A stretch of DNA of 36,310 nt from Akkermansiaceae bacterium (GTDB taxonomy: Bacteria; Verrucomicrobiota; Verrucomicrobiia; Verrucomicrobiales; Akkermansiaceae), in assembly GCA_903934285.1 (NCBI GenBank), contig CAIZNN010000099.1, positions 1 through 36,310 of the forward strand, read 5' to 3'. The notes beneath the pieces were generated by a model, which saw only the letters and a program-made list of their open reading frames with translations, ran no database searches and had not been told where the DNA came from. A program made the position numbers and the translations under genes. Numbering within the stretch: position 1 is the stretch's first letter; the number at the start of each line of letters is the position of its first letter. Shown here in pieces: positions 16,817 to 25,759 of the stretch.

Positions 16817-19800
16817 ATGCCTCATCCAATCAATTACGCCAAGGCGATTCTGCGCGAGACCTTGTGCGTCGGCGCTTGGAAGCCGGTGATGTTGCTGGTG
16901 GCTGGCCTGACCCTCACCGGCTTGGCAACCCGGGCGGTGCGCTTGGCGACTGACGCGAGGGCAGTGCAGGGGTTTGACTACCAATGCCGCGAGGTGCAGG
17001 CCAAAATCGAGGAGCGTCTGCGTGACCATGAACAAATCCTGCACAGCGGAGCGGCGTTCTTTGCCGGTAGCGACGGGGTCACCCGCGAGGAATGGCGCGA
17101 GTTTTTCCAGCGCCAGAAAGCCAGTCAGAAACTGCCCGGCATTCTGGGCTTCGGGTTTACCCGGCTGGTGCCGCGTGAGCAGCTGGCAGAGCATGTTAGT
17201 GCGATGCGGGCCGAAGGCTTTGCCCAGTACCGGGTGTGGCCGGAGGGGGACCGGGACCCCTATTCGTCGATCGTGTTCTTGGAGCCGTTTACCGGACGCA
17301 ACCTGCGCGCCTTCGGCTACGACATGCTTGCAGAGCCGGTGCGGCGGGTGGCCATGGAGCGGGCGCGGGATGGCGATGAGGCGGCGCTCTCGGGCAGGGT
17401 CGTGCTGGTGCAGGAAACCGAAGAGGACGTGCAGGCCGGCACTTTGATGTACGTGCCTGTCTATCTGACCGGTGCGCCCCACGCCTCGGTGGCTGAGCGC
17501 CGCGCGGCCATCATCGGCTGGGTGTACAGCCCCTATCGGATGGGCGACCTGATCGAGGGGGTGCTGGCGGGCGGGGCCGGCAAGCCTCTGGAAAACATTC
17601 AATTGCGCATTTTCGATGGCAACTCGCCGGCTCCGGCCGCTTTGCTTTACCCTTGCAATGACCGCGGTCGGCACGGACCACAAGGAGATGATTGCCGGAC
17701 CAAACAGATGACGATCGATGCCGCCGGCCGCCAATGGCTGCTAAGTTTTGTGCAGATTGGAAGACCTGGCACCGGCCCGGATTACAGCAAAGTGTGGTGG
17801 GTATTGGTCGGCGGCTCGGCCATCAGTCTGCTATCGGCCGGCTTGCTGTTGGTGTCGACCAAAACCTTGTTTGATGCCCGCAACATCGCCGTGCGACTCA
17901 CTGCCGACTTGAGACAGAGCGAGCAACGCTGGAAATTCGCCCTGGAAGGTGCCGGCAATGAAGTGTGGGACTGGAGTGCGGAGACTGGTGAGATCGTGTT
18001 CTCCAATCGTTGGAAGGCCACACTGGGGTATGCCGACCAGGAGGGCGGTTCGACAGCGGAGGAATGGAAGGGCCGGCTGCATCCCGATGATAGGACGAGG
18101 GCGCTGGAGGCGCTGCAAGCGCATATGGACAATTCCTCCGTGCCCTACGTGAGCGAATACCGGATCGCGGACAAGGAAGGGGCTTGGAAGTGGGTGTGCA
18201 GCCGCGGCATGGCGGTGATTCGCGATGCGGCGGGACGCCCGCTGCGCCTGACTGGCACCATTGAGTACATCACCGAGCGCAAGCGGGTCGAGGAGGGGTT
18301 GGCCGGGCAGGCGGCGATTCGGCAAGCGCTGACCCATCTGGCCACCGGATTTGTCAATGTTGCGGTGGAACGGCAGAGTGTTGCCATCGACGAGTCGTTG
18401 GCGATCATGGGCCACTTGGTGGGGGCGGACCGCGCCTGGCTGGCCCGATATGACTTTGTCGCTGGCGTCCTGTCCCGCGGCCACGAGTGGTGTGCCGCGG
18501 GCATCGCGCCGGAAATTGCCAGCCAACAGGCGCTGCCCATCACATCGCTTCCGGACTGGGTGAAAATGCATCAACGCGGCCAGGTGGTCCACATCCCGAG
18601 TGTGGCCGCCCTGCCCACGGCCAACAATTCGCTACGCCAGGCGCCCCGCGCGCAGGCGGTGCGTTCGTACGTTACCGTGCCGTTGCTGCATGGCGGGGTT
18701 TGTCTTGGGTGTGTTGGGTTTGAGACCATCCGCCACGAGCACCATTGGTCGGAGGATGAGTTGGCGCTGCTGCGGATCCTGGCCGAAATTTACGCCAACT
18801 TCGAGACCCGCCGCGAGGTTGAAGGTCATACCCGCGAACTGCAACACCGGCTGATCGAGGCGCGCGACTCGGCGCAAGCGGCGGTGCTGACCAAGAGCTT
18901 GTTCCTGGCCAACATGTCGCACGAGATCCGCACCCCGCTCAACGCCGTTCTCGGGTATGCCCAAATCATGCAACTGGAGTGCGGCAAATGCCCGAATGGC
19001 GCCCGCCTCGGGTCACTCACCCGCGGCGCCGAACATTTGTTGGAGTTGCTAACCGATCTGTTGGAGCTGGTGCGCAGCGATGTGCGCGAAATCGCGCTGG
19101 CACCCTGTGACTTTGATTTCTATCAGATATTGGAGGATGTGCGCCTGATGTCCATGCGCCATCCGGGCGCGCGCGGACTGACGCTGGAGGTGTCGCATGC
19201 CACAGACCTGCCGCGCTTCATCCATGGCGACTCCGGCAAGATCCGCCAGATCCTGGTCAACCTGGTCGGCAATGCCAACAAGTTCACCTCTCAGGGCGGC
19301 GTGCGGGTGGCGGCTTCGGTGCTGGCTGGCAAAGAACCGGGCCAGCTGTTGCTCGCGGTGGACGTTGCAGATACCGGCTGTGGCATCGCACCAGACGAAT
19401 TGGAGCGCATCTTCGATTTGTTCGAACAGGCGCAACACGGGCACAGGAGTGGCAAGGGCTCCGGCTTGGGGCTGTGCTTGAGCCGGCGTTATGCGCAGGC
19501 ACTCGGCGGTAATATCACCGTCACCAGCCGGCTGGGCGAAGGCAGTTGTTTCCGCCTCACCTTCAAGGCGCTGGTGGTTGACGGCGCCGCCGCCGAGCAA
19601 TTGCGCTGCGGCAGCGTGCTGCGCATGGCGCCGGGGCAGGCGGCATGCCGCGTGTTGCTGGTGGATGATGAGCCCGACAACCGCGACATGCTCACCGCCA
19701 TGCTCACGGCGGTGGGTTTCACCGTCGAGGCGGTGGCTGATGCGGCGCTAGCCCTGGAGCGGCTGGGCCGCCCGGGTGGCAGCGATCTGGTGCTGATGGA

Positions 19801-20281
19801 CAAACGGTTGCCGGATATGGACGGGTACGAGGCGATTGGCCGCCTGCGCGCACTGCCCGGCGGCCGCGATGTGCCGGTGCTGGTGGTCACCGCGTCGGGT
19901 GCCGCCGACGAAGCGCAACTGGCCCGCGCCGCCGGGGCCGATGGCTATGTTTCCAAGCCTGTGCGGCGCGAGCAATTGCTAACCGAAATCGGCCGTGTCA
20001 CCCAGGTGAGTTACGAATATGAGTCGCCGCCGCCCGTCTGCCTGGTTGCCGTGGACGTCGCCGACCTCGATCCCGCCACCTTGGCCTGCCTTTCCGCCGC
20101 GCAATGCCAGGCCCTCGACCACGCCCTGCGCAACGGTGACATCCGGCGACTGCGTGAGGAGGTCAGCGAGATTGGCCGGGAGCATGCCGCGTTGGCGGTC
20201 CGCCTGGGGGTCTTGGTCAATGCTTATGCCTATACTCGTCTGCTTGGCCTGCTTGAGGCCGCCAAAGGAGGTGCCCAATGA
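16817..20281 (+). CDS. Membrane hybrid sensor histidine kinase: CHASE, PAS, GAF, kinase, receiver
   Basis: 1154 residues. A first membrane helix (~20-42) and a second (~325-347, VWWVLVGGSAISLLSAGLLL) bracket a periplasmic CHASE domain (about 75-290; motifs include HSGAAFFAGSDGVTREEW, LPGILGFGFTRLVP, and YDMLAEPVRRVAMERARD). CHASE domains sense small extracellular ligands. Inside follow one PAS (~360-492, ending YITERKR), GAF (~500-660), HisKA with His702, an ATPase domain (NLVGNANKF, DTGCGIAPDELERIFDLFEQ, GSGLGL) and a receiver with Asp995 in LMDKRLPDMDG. A helical tail of ~75 residues ends the chain. Everything from the GAF on mirrors the kinase at 11834. It ends in an ATGA overlap with the next gene. 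Confidence 0.94.
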   Translation: MPHPINYAKAILRETLCVGAWKPVMLLVAGLTLTGLATRAVRLATDARAVQGFDYQCREVQAKIEERLRDHEQILHSGAAFFAGSDGVTREEWREFFQRQKASQKLPGILGFGFTRLVPREQLAEHVSAMRAEGFAQYRVWPEGDRDPYSSIVFLEPFTGRNLRAFGYDMLAEPVRRVAMERARDGDEAALSGRVVLVQETEEDVQAGTLMYVPVYLTGAPHASVAERRAAIIGWVYSPYRMGDLIEGVLAGGAGKPLENIQLRIFDGNSPAPAALLYPCNDRGRHGPQGDDCRTKQMTIDAAGRQWLLSFVQIGRPGTGPDYSKVWWVLVGGSAISLLSAGLLLVSTKTLFDARNIAVRLTADLRQSEQRWKFALEGAGNEVWDWSAETGEIVFSNRWKATLGYADQEGGSTAEEWKGRLHPDDRTRALEALQAHMDNSSVPYVSEYRIADKEGAWKWVCSRGMAVIRDAAGRPLRLTGTIEYITERKRVEEGLAGQAAIRQALTHLATGFVNVAVERQSVAIDESLAIMGHLVGADRAWLARYDFVAGVLSRGHEWCAAGIAPEIASQQALPITSLPDWVKMHQRGQVVHIPSVAALPTANNSLRQAPRAQAVRSYVTVPLLHGGVCLGCVGFETIRHEHHWSEDELALLRILAEIYANFETRREVEGHTRELQHRLIEARDSAQAAVLTKSLFLANMSHEIRTPLNAVLGYAQIMQLECGKCPNGARLGSLTRGAEHLLELLTDLLELVRSDVREIALAPCDFDFYQILEDVRLMSMRHPGARGLTLEVSHATDLPRFIHGDSGKIRQILVNLVGNANKFTSQGGVRVAASVLAGKEPGQLLLAVDVADTGCGIAPDELERIFDLFEQAQHGHRSGKGSGLGLCLSRRYAQALGGNITVTSRLGEGSCFRLTFKALVVDGAAAEQLRCGSVLRMAPGQAACRVLLVDDEPDNRDMLTAMLTAVGFTVEAVADAALALERLGRPGGSDLVLMDKRLPDMDGYEAIGRLRALPGGRDVPVLVVTASGAADEAQLARAAGADGYVSKPVRREQLLTEIGRVTQVSYEYESPPPVCLVAVDVADLDPATLACLSAAQCQALDHALRNGDIRRLREEVSEIGREHAALAVRLGVLVNAYAYTRLLGLLEAAKGGAQ
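20264..20272 (+). promoter_or_regulatory. Strong Shine-Dalgarno for the second receiver-kinase gene
   Basis: AAAGGAGGT sits five bases before the ATG at 20278, within the last codons of the CHASE kinase gene. It is a near-perfect anti-16S match, stronger than the AAAGGA site serving the sister gene at 15589. Confidence 0.8.
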
Positions 20282-21408
20282 CTAGCGGGGATGCCCGGGC
20301 GGCCCTCATGATCGTCGATGACGAACCGGGCAACTTGGATGTGTTGGAGGAATTGCTGACCCAAGCGGGCTATCGTGTGGCGGCCTTTCCCAGCGGCGAG
20401 GAGGCGTTGGCAGCGGCCCACCTCAAGGCACCGGATCTGGTGTTGCTCGATGTGCGCATGCCCGGCATGGACGGCTACGAAGTGTGTCGCCGCTTCAAGG
20501 CCGACGAGGCCCTGCAGCCCATTCCCATTCTTTTCATCAGCGCGCTGTTGGCGACCGATGACATTGCGGCGGGCTTTGCCTGTGGCGGGGTGGACTACCT
20601 TGGCAAACCGTTTCGCAAGGCCGAGGTGCTGGCCCGGGTGCGCACCCATCTGGCACTGCGCGATGCCTATGTGAGGCTGGCCGCCGAACACGCCAATTTG
20701 CACTTGCTCGAGCGCCAGCGCGACGTGCTCACCCACATGTTGGCGCATGACATGCGCGGCCCCTTGCAAGTGATAGGCGGCCATCTCGAACTGCTGGCAG
20801 GCAACAGCGCCAGTGCGGAGCGCTCCGACGATGACCGCGACAGCTTGCAAGCCGCGATGCAGGGGGTGCACTTCCTCAACCAATTGGTATGCACCATGGT
20901 GGATTTGAGTCGCCTCGAAACGGTGGGCGTGCCCGTGGACCTGCAGCCCGTCACGGTGGCGGCGGTGCTTCAAGCCGCCCTCGCCCAGGCGCTTGACCCG
21001 GCCAACCGCTGCCGCATCGTCCAACACATCGCCGCGGATTGCCCATGGTTGCTGTGCGATCTGGATCTGAGCGCGCGCATCGTCGCCAATCTCCTCACCA
21101 ACGCATTCAAACACGCGCCGCCGCCCGGCGAAATCGTGCTCGGCGCAACCCCTCACCCCGACGGCGTCCGCCTCTGGGTGAGTGACCGCGGACCGGGCAT
21201 TCCCGCCCAGTTCCACCAACGGATTTTCGAGAAATTTGCCGTGGCCGAGCAACCGCCAGGCCATGCGCGGACTGCCACCGGGCTGGGCTTGGCCTTTTGC
21301 AAATTGGCGGTCCATGCCCAAGGCGGAGCCATCGGGGTCGACAGCCAGCCTGGCAGCGGCAGCACGTTTTGGTTCACTCTGCCGGCGGCACCGACCACAG
21401 GGCGGTGA
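20278..21408 (+). CDS. Receiver plus intact histidine kinase
   Basis: 376 residues. The receiver (~8-122) has MIVDDEPGNLDVLEELL, Asp58 in LLDVRMPGMDGYEVCRRFK and Lys in GKPFRKAEVLARVR. The kinase half is complete: His157 in LAHDMRGPLQVIGG, N box NLLTNAFKHA, DRGPGIP, FEKFAVAEQ and GLGLAFCKLAV, closing PGSGSTFWFTLP. Proteins with an N-terminal receiver and C-terminal kinase pass signals from one phosphorelay to another. Here the upstream partner is presumably the hybrid kinase with which it overlaps by ATGA. No response regulator with an output domain follows, so the final target may be the sigma-54 regulator at 8755 or lie elsewhere. Confidence 0.93.
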   Translation: MTSGDARAALMIVDDEPGNLDVLEELLTQAGYRVAAFPSGEEALAAAHLKAPDLVLLDVRMPGMDGYEVCRRFKADEALQPIPILFISALLATDDIAAGFACGGVDYLGKPFRKAEVLARVRTHLALRDAYVRLAAEHANLHLLERQRDVLTHMLAHDMRGPLQVIGGHLELLAGNSASAERSDDDRDSLQAAMQGVHFLNQLVCTMVDLSRLETVGVPVDLQPVTVAAVLQAALAQALDPANRCRIVQHIAADCPWLLCDLDLSARIVANLLTNAFKHAPPPGEIVLGATPHPDGVRLWVSDRGPGIPAQFHQRIFEKFAVAEQPPGHARTATGLGLAFCKLAVHAQGGAIGVDSQPGSGSTFWFTLPAAPTTGR

Positions 21409-21654
21409 CACCACGCCGCCAGTTTTGTCAGATTGGACGCGCGGCGTCAGGGCCCGGCGGCCGGCCCATTGGCGCGGCCGGGCCAATGCGATGTGTTCTG
21501 CACGAACGCGGCGGCAGCACCGACCGCTGTGGAAGTGCCTGGCAGCAACCAGGCCGGCAGGGCACCGGCAGCGGAGTTTCTCGTCCCGGGACCTTTGCCC
21601 GCCGCGGCAAAATTCAAGCTTGAACCGGCGGCGGCATCATGGAACCCTCAAGCC

Positions 21655-23160
21655 GTGAATAACGAGTCACTCTATCAGCAACGCCTGGCGCGCTACGTTA
21701 CCGCGATGCGCAACGAGAAGCCGGACAGCATCCCGATCCGGCCGTTTGTCGCCGAATTCACCGCCCGCTATGCCGGCTACACCTGCCAGGACGTGGCCCA
21801 TGATTACCACCGCGCCTTTGACGCCGCGGCGAAGTGCGCGCGGGATTTCGACTGGGACGCGGTGGTGCCCAACATGGTCTATGTGTGGACCGGCCTGGCG
21901 CAGGCTGTCGGGCTGCGCTACTACGGCATTCCCGGAATTCACGTGCCGGCCAGCAGCGGGTTCAACTACATCGAACCGGAGGAGGACCAGGCATGGATGC
22001 GGGAGGATGAATACGACGCGCTCATCGCCGATCCCACCGGGTTTCTCTACAACGTCTGGCTGCCGCGCGTCTCCACCGAGGTGAGCAAACTCGGCGAGCC
22101 CGCCACCTATCGCAACAACTTGTCGTTCGTCAAAGGCGGCATGGCCATGTTGCAATACTTCTACGCCTTCGGCCCGCAGGCCGCGCGCTTGCGCCAGGAA
22201 TCGGGCACCGTGTCGGCCATCGCCGGCATCTTCAAGGCCCCCTTCGACATCCTCGCCGACAAGTTGCGCGGCTACATCGGCCTCACCATGGATATGGTCA
22301 CCCAGCCGCACAAGGTGCTGGCCGCCTGTGAGGCGCTCATGCCGCACCTGTGCCATGTCGGGTTGACCACGGCCGACGCGGCGAAGCAAGTGCCCATCGG
22401 TTTTTGGATGCACCGGGGTTGCGTGCCGTTGGTTTCGCCGCGAACTTTTGACACCCATTACTGGCCGACGCTCAAACCCATCATCGAGGAGTTTTGGAAA
22501 CACGGCCACCAGACGCTGTTTTACGCCGAGGGCAAATGGAAGCACCACTTCGACACCTTCCGCCAACTGCCGGAGCGCAGCATCGTGTTTCACTGCGACC
22601 AGGACGACATCTTCGAGGTGCATCGGCGCCTGCACGACAAGTTCGCCCTGAGCGGCGGCGTGCCTAACAGCCTGCTGAGCTTCGGCAAACCGGAACAAGT
22701 GCGCGCATTCTGCCAGCGCGTCATCCGCGAGGTGGCCGCCGAGGGCGGCTACATCATGGATGCCGGCGCGATCATGCAGGACGACACCAGCATCGAGAAT
22801 TTGCGCGTGCTCACCGCCGTGACCCGCGAGTTCGGCGGCTACTCCGCCGGCAGCTATCTAGCGCCGACGCCGTTGCCGCCGGGCGAGGTCGCGGCGTCGC
22901 TGGCGCACCGCGCCGCGCTCACCGGCATGGCCGGACGCGGCATGGCCGGACGCGGCACACCCGGCATCACACCCGGCATCACACCCGGCATCACACCCGG
23001 CATCACACCCGGCATCACACCCGGCATTTGCCGACCCTGGGAGGACAAAGCAAAGGAATACCCGGAAATCACTGGTGACAAGGAAATGGTGCGCAAGGTG
23101 TGGAACGACATCGAGGGCTTGGCCAACACCTACATCTGGCAGTTGTTATTGAGTTTTTGA
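21655..23160 (+). CDS. Uroporphyrinogen-decarboxylase (URO-D) family protein, methyltransferase-like
   Basis: 501 residues from GTG 21655; the frame is open from 21433 but its first 74 residues are not conserved-looking and no good start precedes. The core reads MDMVTQPHKVLAACEALMPHL, then GFWMHRGCVPLVSPRTFDTHYWPTLKPIIEEFWKHG, FHCDQDDIFEVHRRLHDKFALSGGVPNSLLSFG and GGYIMDAGAIMQDDTSIENL. That matches the long URO-D branch related to the corrinoid methyltransferases MtaA/CmuA, not HemE (~350 residues). The HxH/Cys region (FHCD) may bind zinc as in that branch. A TPGI x6 insert (codons ~435-458) lies in the C-terminal quarter. It is isolated from any haem or corrinoid gene. The substrate cannot be named. 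Confidence 0.82.
   Translation: MNNESLYQQRLARYVTAMRNEKPDSIPIRPFVAEFTARYAGYTCQDVAHDYHRAFDAAAKCARDFDWDAVVPNMVYVWTGLAQAVGLRYYGIPGIHVPASSGFNYIEPEEDQAWMREDEYDALIADPTGFLYNVWLPRVSTEVSKLGEPATYRNNLSFVKGGMAMLQYFYAFGPQAARLRQESGTVSAIAGIFKAPFDILADKLRGYIGLTMDMVTQPHKVLAACEALMPHLCHVGLTTADAAKQVPIGFWMHRGCVPLVSPRTFDTHYWPTLKPIIEEFWKHGHQTLFYAEGKWKHHFDTFRQLPERSIVFHCDQDDIFEVHRRLHDKFALSGGVPNSLLSFGKPEQVRAFCQRVIREVAAEGGYIMDAGAIMQDDTSIENLRVLTAVTREFGGYSAGSYLAPTPLPPGEVAASLAHRAALTGMAGRGMAGRGTPGITPGITPGITPGITPGITPGICRPWEDKAKEYPEITGDKEMVRKVWNDIEGLANTYIWQLLLSF
22924..23028 (+). repeat. Coding minisatellite in the URO-D gene
   Basis: Two copies of a 15-base unit (22924-22938 and 22939-22953) are followed by six copies of the 12-base unit ACACCCGGCATC from 22957 to 23028, the last ending ATT. 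Both unit lengths are multiples of three, so copy changes keep the frame. They encode GMAGR x2 and TPGI x6. The copies are identical at the base level, which points to recent expansion. Confidence 0.95.
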
Positions 23161-23262
23161 CCCCCATCACCCGCCAGCCCCGCGCTATTGACGCCCGTTC
23201 CCACGCCGGGAGCACAACCCCAACCTACATTCCATGCGCCATCCCGCTCCCGCTCGCCGTCA

Positions 23263-23456
23263 AATGCAGGTGGAAGCTCCTTTTGTGAAATTTCGCTTGC
23301 GTTGCTGGGGGCGGCGGGTAGGTTGGTGGCATGCCACGTCCACGCTTCATTGCCCCATCAATGCAAGTGGATGCTCCTTTTGTGAAATTTCGCTTGCGTT
23401 GCTGGGGGCGGCGGGTAGGTTGGTGGCATGCCACGCGCACGCTTCATTGCCCCATG
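23263..23456 (+). repeat. 97-bp tandem duplication over the transposase 5' end
   Basis: Unit 1 (23263-23359) and unit 2 (23360-23456) are about 95% identical. Each contains CTCCTTTTGTGAAATTTCGC, GTTGCTGGGGGCGGCGGG and the start of the transposase (ATGCCACG..CACGCTTCATTGCC). The ATG in unit 1 is at 23331 and in unit 2 at 23428; only the second opens into the full gene. Confidence 0.92.
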
Positions 23457-24531
23457 GAAGGATTCGACGGAAAAGCCCGCGATTTACCACTGCGTGAGCC
23501 GGGTAGTGGACCGGCGCTTTGCCTTTGGCCAGGACGAGAAGGAAACGCTGCGGATGTTCATGCGGATGTATGAGAACTTTTCGGGTTGCCGGGTGCTGGC
23601 GTATTGCTTCATGAGCAATCATGTGCACTTGCTGCTGGAGGTGCCACCGCTGCCGGCGGGTGGCTTGTCGGACGCGGAGTTGCTGCACCGGCTGAGGTGC
23701 ATTAGCAACGAGGCGGTCGTGGCCGTGGTGGCGAAAGAGTTGGCGGAGGTGCGGCAGAGAGTGAAGACCGGCCTGGCGGATGAGTCGCTGGCGCGGGAGT
23801 TGCACGCGCGCTACACCTACCGGATGCACGATTTGAGCGAGTTCATGAAAGGGTTCATGCAACGCTTCACCCAATGGTTCAACCGCCATAGCAAACGAAG
23901 CGGCGGGCTGTGGGAGGATGTGTTCAAAAGCGTGCTGGTGGAGGACGGCATCGCGTCGCGCACCATCGCGGCATACATCGACCTGAACCCGGTGCGCGCC
24001 GGCCTGGCGGCGGATCCGGCGGAGTACCGCTGGAGCAGCTACGGCGAGGCAATGGGCGGTGGGCCCAGGGGCGATGGCAAGAAGGCGCGTGCGGGCCTGG
24101 TGCGGGCACTCATGGCGCACAAGGGGTATGCGGCGGACGCGCGCCACTGGGCCGGCGAGGTGTCGAAAGGCTACCGGCAGACCTTGTTAGCCGAAGGCGC
24201 GGAGAAGTTGCAGGAGGTGGCGGGCGCGGACGGCAGGCGTGAGGTCAGGGTGGTTAGAAAGGGGATGAAGAAGGAAGTGGTGGAGGCGGAATTGGCACAA
24301 TTGGAGCGGAGCCGGGACGTGGCGCTGGGCAAAATGCTGCGGTGCCGGGTGAGGTATTTCACGGACGGCGCGGTGCTGGGCAGCCGTGGGTTTGTGGACG
24401 GGGTGTTCTTGGCATGCCGGGAGCGGTTTGGGCCGAAACGCATGAGCGGGGCGCGGAAATTGCGTGGCAATGCGGCGGCGGCAGCCGGGGTGTTATGGAG
24501 TGTCAGGAATCTGACGAAGGGGATTGGATGA
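23428..24531 (+). CDS. REP-associated tyrosine transposase-like protein (Y1_Tnp / IS200-like)
   Basis: 367 residues. It starts PRARFIAPWKDSTEKPAIYHCVSRVVDRRFAFG, the usual entry of the RAYT family. The HUH motif is intact as MSNHVHLLLE (about 70). Where many RAYTs carry Tyr in Y..YFNR, this one reads FMQRFTQWFNRHSKRSGGLWEDVFKSVLVE, so a catalytic Tyr is not obvious there. YIDLNPVRAGL and YRWSSYGEA also fit the family. About 150 further residues, rich in basic helices, extend the C-terminus, as in the large form of this group. No insertion-sequence ends are seen. By family it is a domesticated single-strand nuclease that moves or maintains REP palindromes, two of which lie in this window. Confidence 0.88.
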   Translation: MPRARFIAPWKDSTEKPAIYHCVSRVVDRRFAFGQDEKETLRMFMRMYENFSGCRVLAYCFMSNHVHLLLEVPPLPAGGLSDAELLHRLRCISNEAVVAVVAKELAEVRQRVKTGLADESLARELHARYTYRMHDLSEFMKGFMQRFTQWFNRHSKRSGGLWEDVFKSVLVEDGIASRTIAAYIDLNPVRAGLAADPAEYRWSSYGEAMGGGPRGDGKKARAGLVRALMAHKGYAADARHWAGEVSKGYRQTLLAEGAEKLQEVAGADGRREVRVVRKGMKKEVVEAELAQLERSRDVALGKMLRCRVRYFTDGAVLGSRGFVDGVFLACRERFGPKRMSGARKLRGNAAAAAGVLWSVRNLTKGIG

Positions 24532-24648
24532 GGATGCGGGGAGGAACGGATGGAACGGCCCCCTGCCATCGATCGTCTTGCCCGCGGGGTTTGCCCTGTG
24601 GCGGGGTTTGCTCTGGTCGGCGCCGCCAAGGGGTGCTAGCGTCCGGGC

Positions 24649-25692
24649 GTGGATGCGTTGATTCATCACTTGCAACAGGGACTGGAACTTTCACCGGGTG
24701 AGGTCGAGGTGGCTGCCAACTTGCTGCTGGATGCCGCGGTGGCGGATGACACCAAAGAACGCCTGCTTGAGGCGCTCGCCGGCAAGGGCGAAACCCCGGC
24801 CGAAATCGCCGGGTTCGTGGAGGTTTTTCTCGGTCACGCGGTGGACCCGCAGGTGGGCCTGGTGGACTTGGAAGGTCCCACGCTGGATTTGTGTGGCACG
24901 GGCGGCGACCGGCTGAATTTGTTCAATGTTTCGACCACCGCGATGTTTATAGCGGCGGCGGCCGGGGCGGTGGTGGTCAAGCACGGCAACCGCGGCATCA
25001 CCTCGCCCAGCGGCGGCGCCGATGTGCTGGAAGCCCTGGGCATCCGCATCGACTTGCCGCCCGCAGGTTTCCGGACCTGCCTCGAAACGGCGGGGGTCGG
25101 CTTCATGTTTGCGCCGGCCTATCATCCGGCGTTCAGGGCGGTCGCGGGTGTTAGGAAAACCCTCGCCGCGCGCGGCGTGCGCACCATTTTCAATATCATC
25201 GGGCCTCTGCTCAACCCCGCCCGGCCGCAATGCCAACTGGTCGGGGTGTTTGCCCGCGAGCTGTGTCCGGCGTTTGCCGGGATTCTGGAAAGCCTCGGCC
25301 GCACTCGCGCCTGGGTGGTGCATGGCACCACCGGTGACGGCCACGCGGTGGATGAGGTGAGCCTGATGGGCGCGACGCGGATTTGCAGGGCTGGCCTCTA
25401 TCAGGACACAGCGGACGAGGAGGTGCGCCCGCAGGACTTCGGCCTGCAGCATGCGGATGTCAAGGACCTGCAAGGTGGCGATGCCACGGTGAATGCGGCG
25501 ATTCTTGAGGCCATCCTGGCCGGGTGCGACACCGGCCCGAAGCGCGACATGGTGTTGTTGAATGCCGGGGCGGCGCTGGCTTGCGCCGGCTTGGCCGCCG
25601 ACCTCGGTGCCGGCATCGAGGCGTCCCGCGACTTGCTCGCCAGCGGGGCCGCGCTGGAGCGGCTGCGCCTCCTGCAACAGGTGGCGAAATGA
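24649..25692 (+). CDS. trpD: Anthranilate phosphoribosyltransferase
   Basis: 347 residues from GTG 24649; the nearby ATG at 24653 is out of frame. It joins anthranilate to phosphoribosyl pyrophosphate in tryptophan synthesis. The PRPP-binding loop DLCGTGGDRLNLFNVST (~82-98), KHGNRGITSPSGGADVLEALG, a RTIFNIIGPLLNPARP stretch and the VDEVSL metal-binding region are all present, and length is normal for the family. No other trp gene lies nearby. It stands between the transposase and the glucanotransferase, 67 bases ahead of the latter, so co-transcription with malQ is possible but has no metabolic logic. Confidence 0.95.
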   Translation: MDALIHHLQQGLELSPGEVEVAANLLLDAAVADDTKERLLEALAGKGETPAEIAGFVEVFLGHAVDPQVGLVDLEGPTLDLCGTGGDRLNLFNVSTTAMFIAAAAGAVVVKHGNRGITSPSGGADVLEALGIRIDLPPAGFRTCLETAGVGFMFAPAYHPAFRAVAGVRKTLAARGVRTIFNIIGPLLNPARPQCQLVGVFARELCPAFAGILESLGRTRAWVVHGTTGDGHAVDEVSLMGATRICRAGLYQDTADEEVRPQDFGLQHADVKDLQGGDATVNAAILEAILAGCDTGPKRDMVLLNAGAALACAGLAADLGAGIEASRDLLASGAALERLRLLQQVAK

Positions 25693-25759
25693 TAAGCGGC
25701 GCGGCTCGTTACCCACCAACCCTTTGTAGTCAATCCGGCAGCACCGCACTCAAGCTACT

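Noticed and set aside
21433-21654. Upstream extension of the URO-D family gene
   Set aside because: The extra 74 residues are low-complexity, Ala/Arg/Pro-rich and unlike the family. The GTG at 21655 gives a normal start.
22957-23028. Possible CRISPR array
   Set aside because: The 12-base units abut with no spacers and lie in frame within a gene, so it is a minisatellite.
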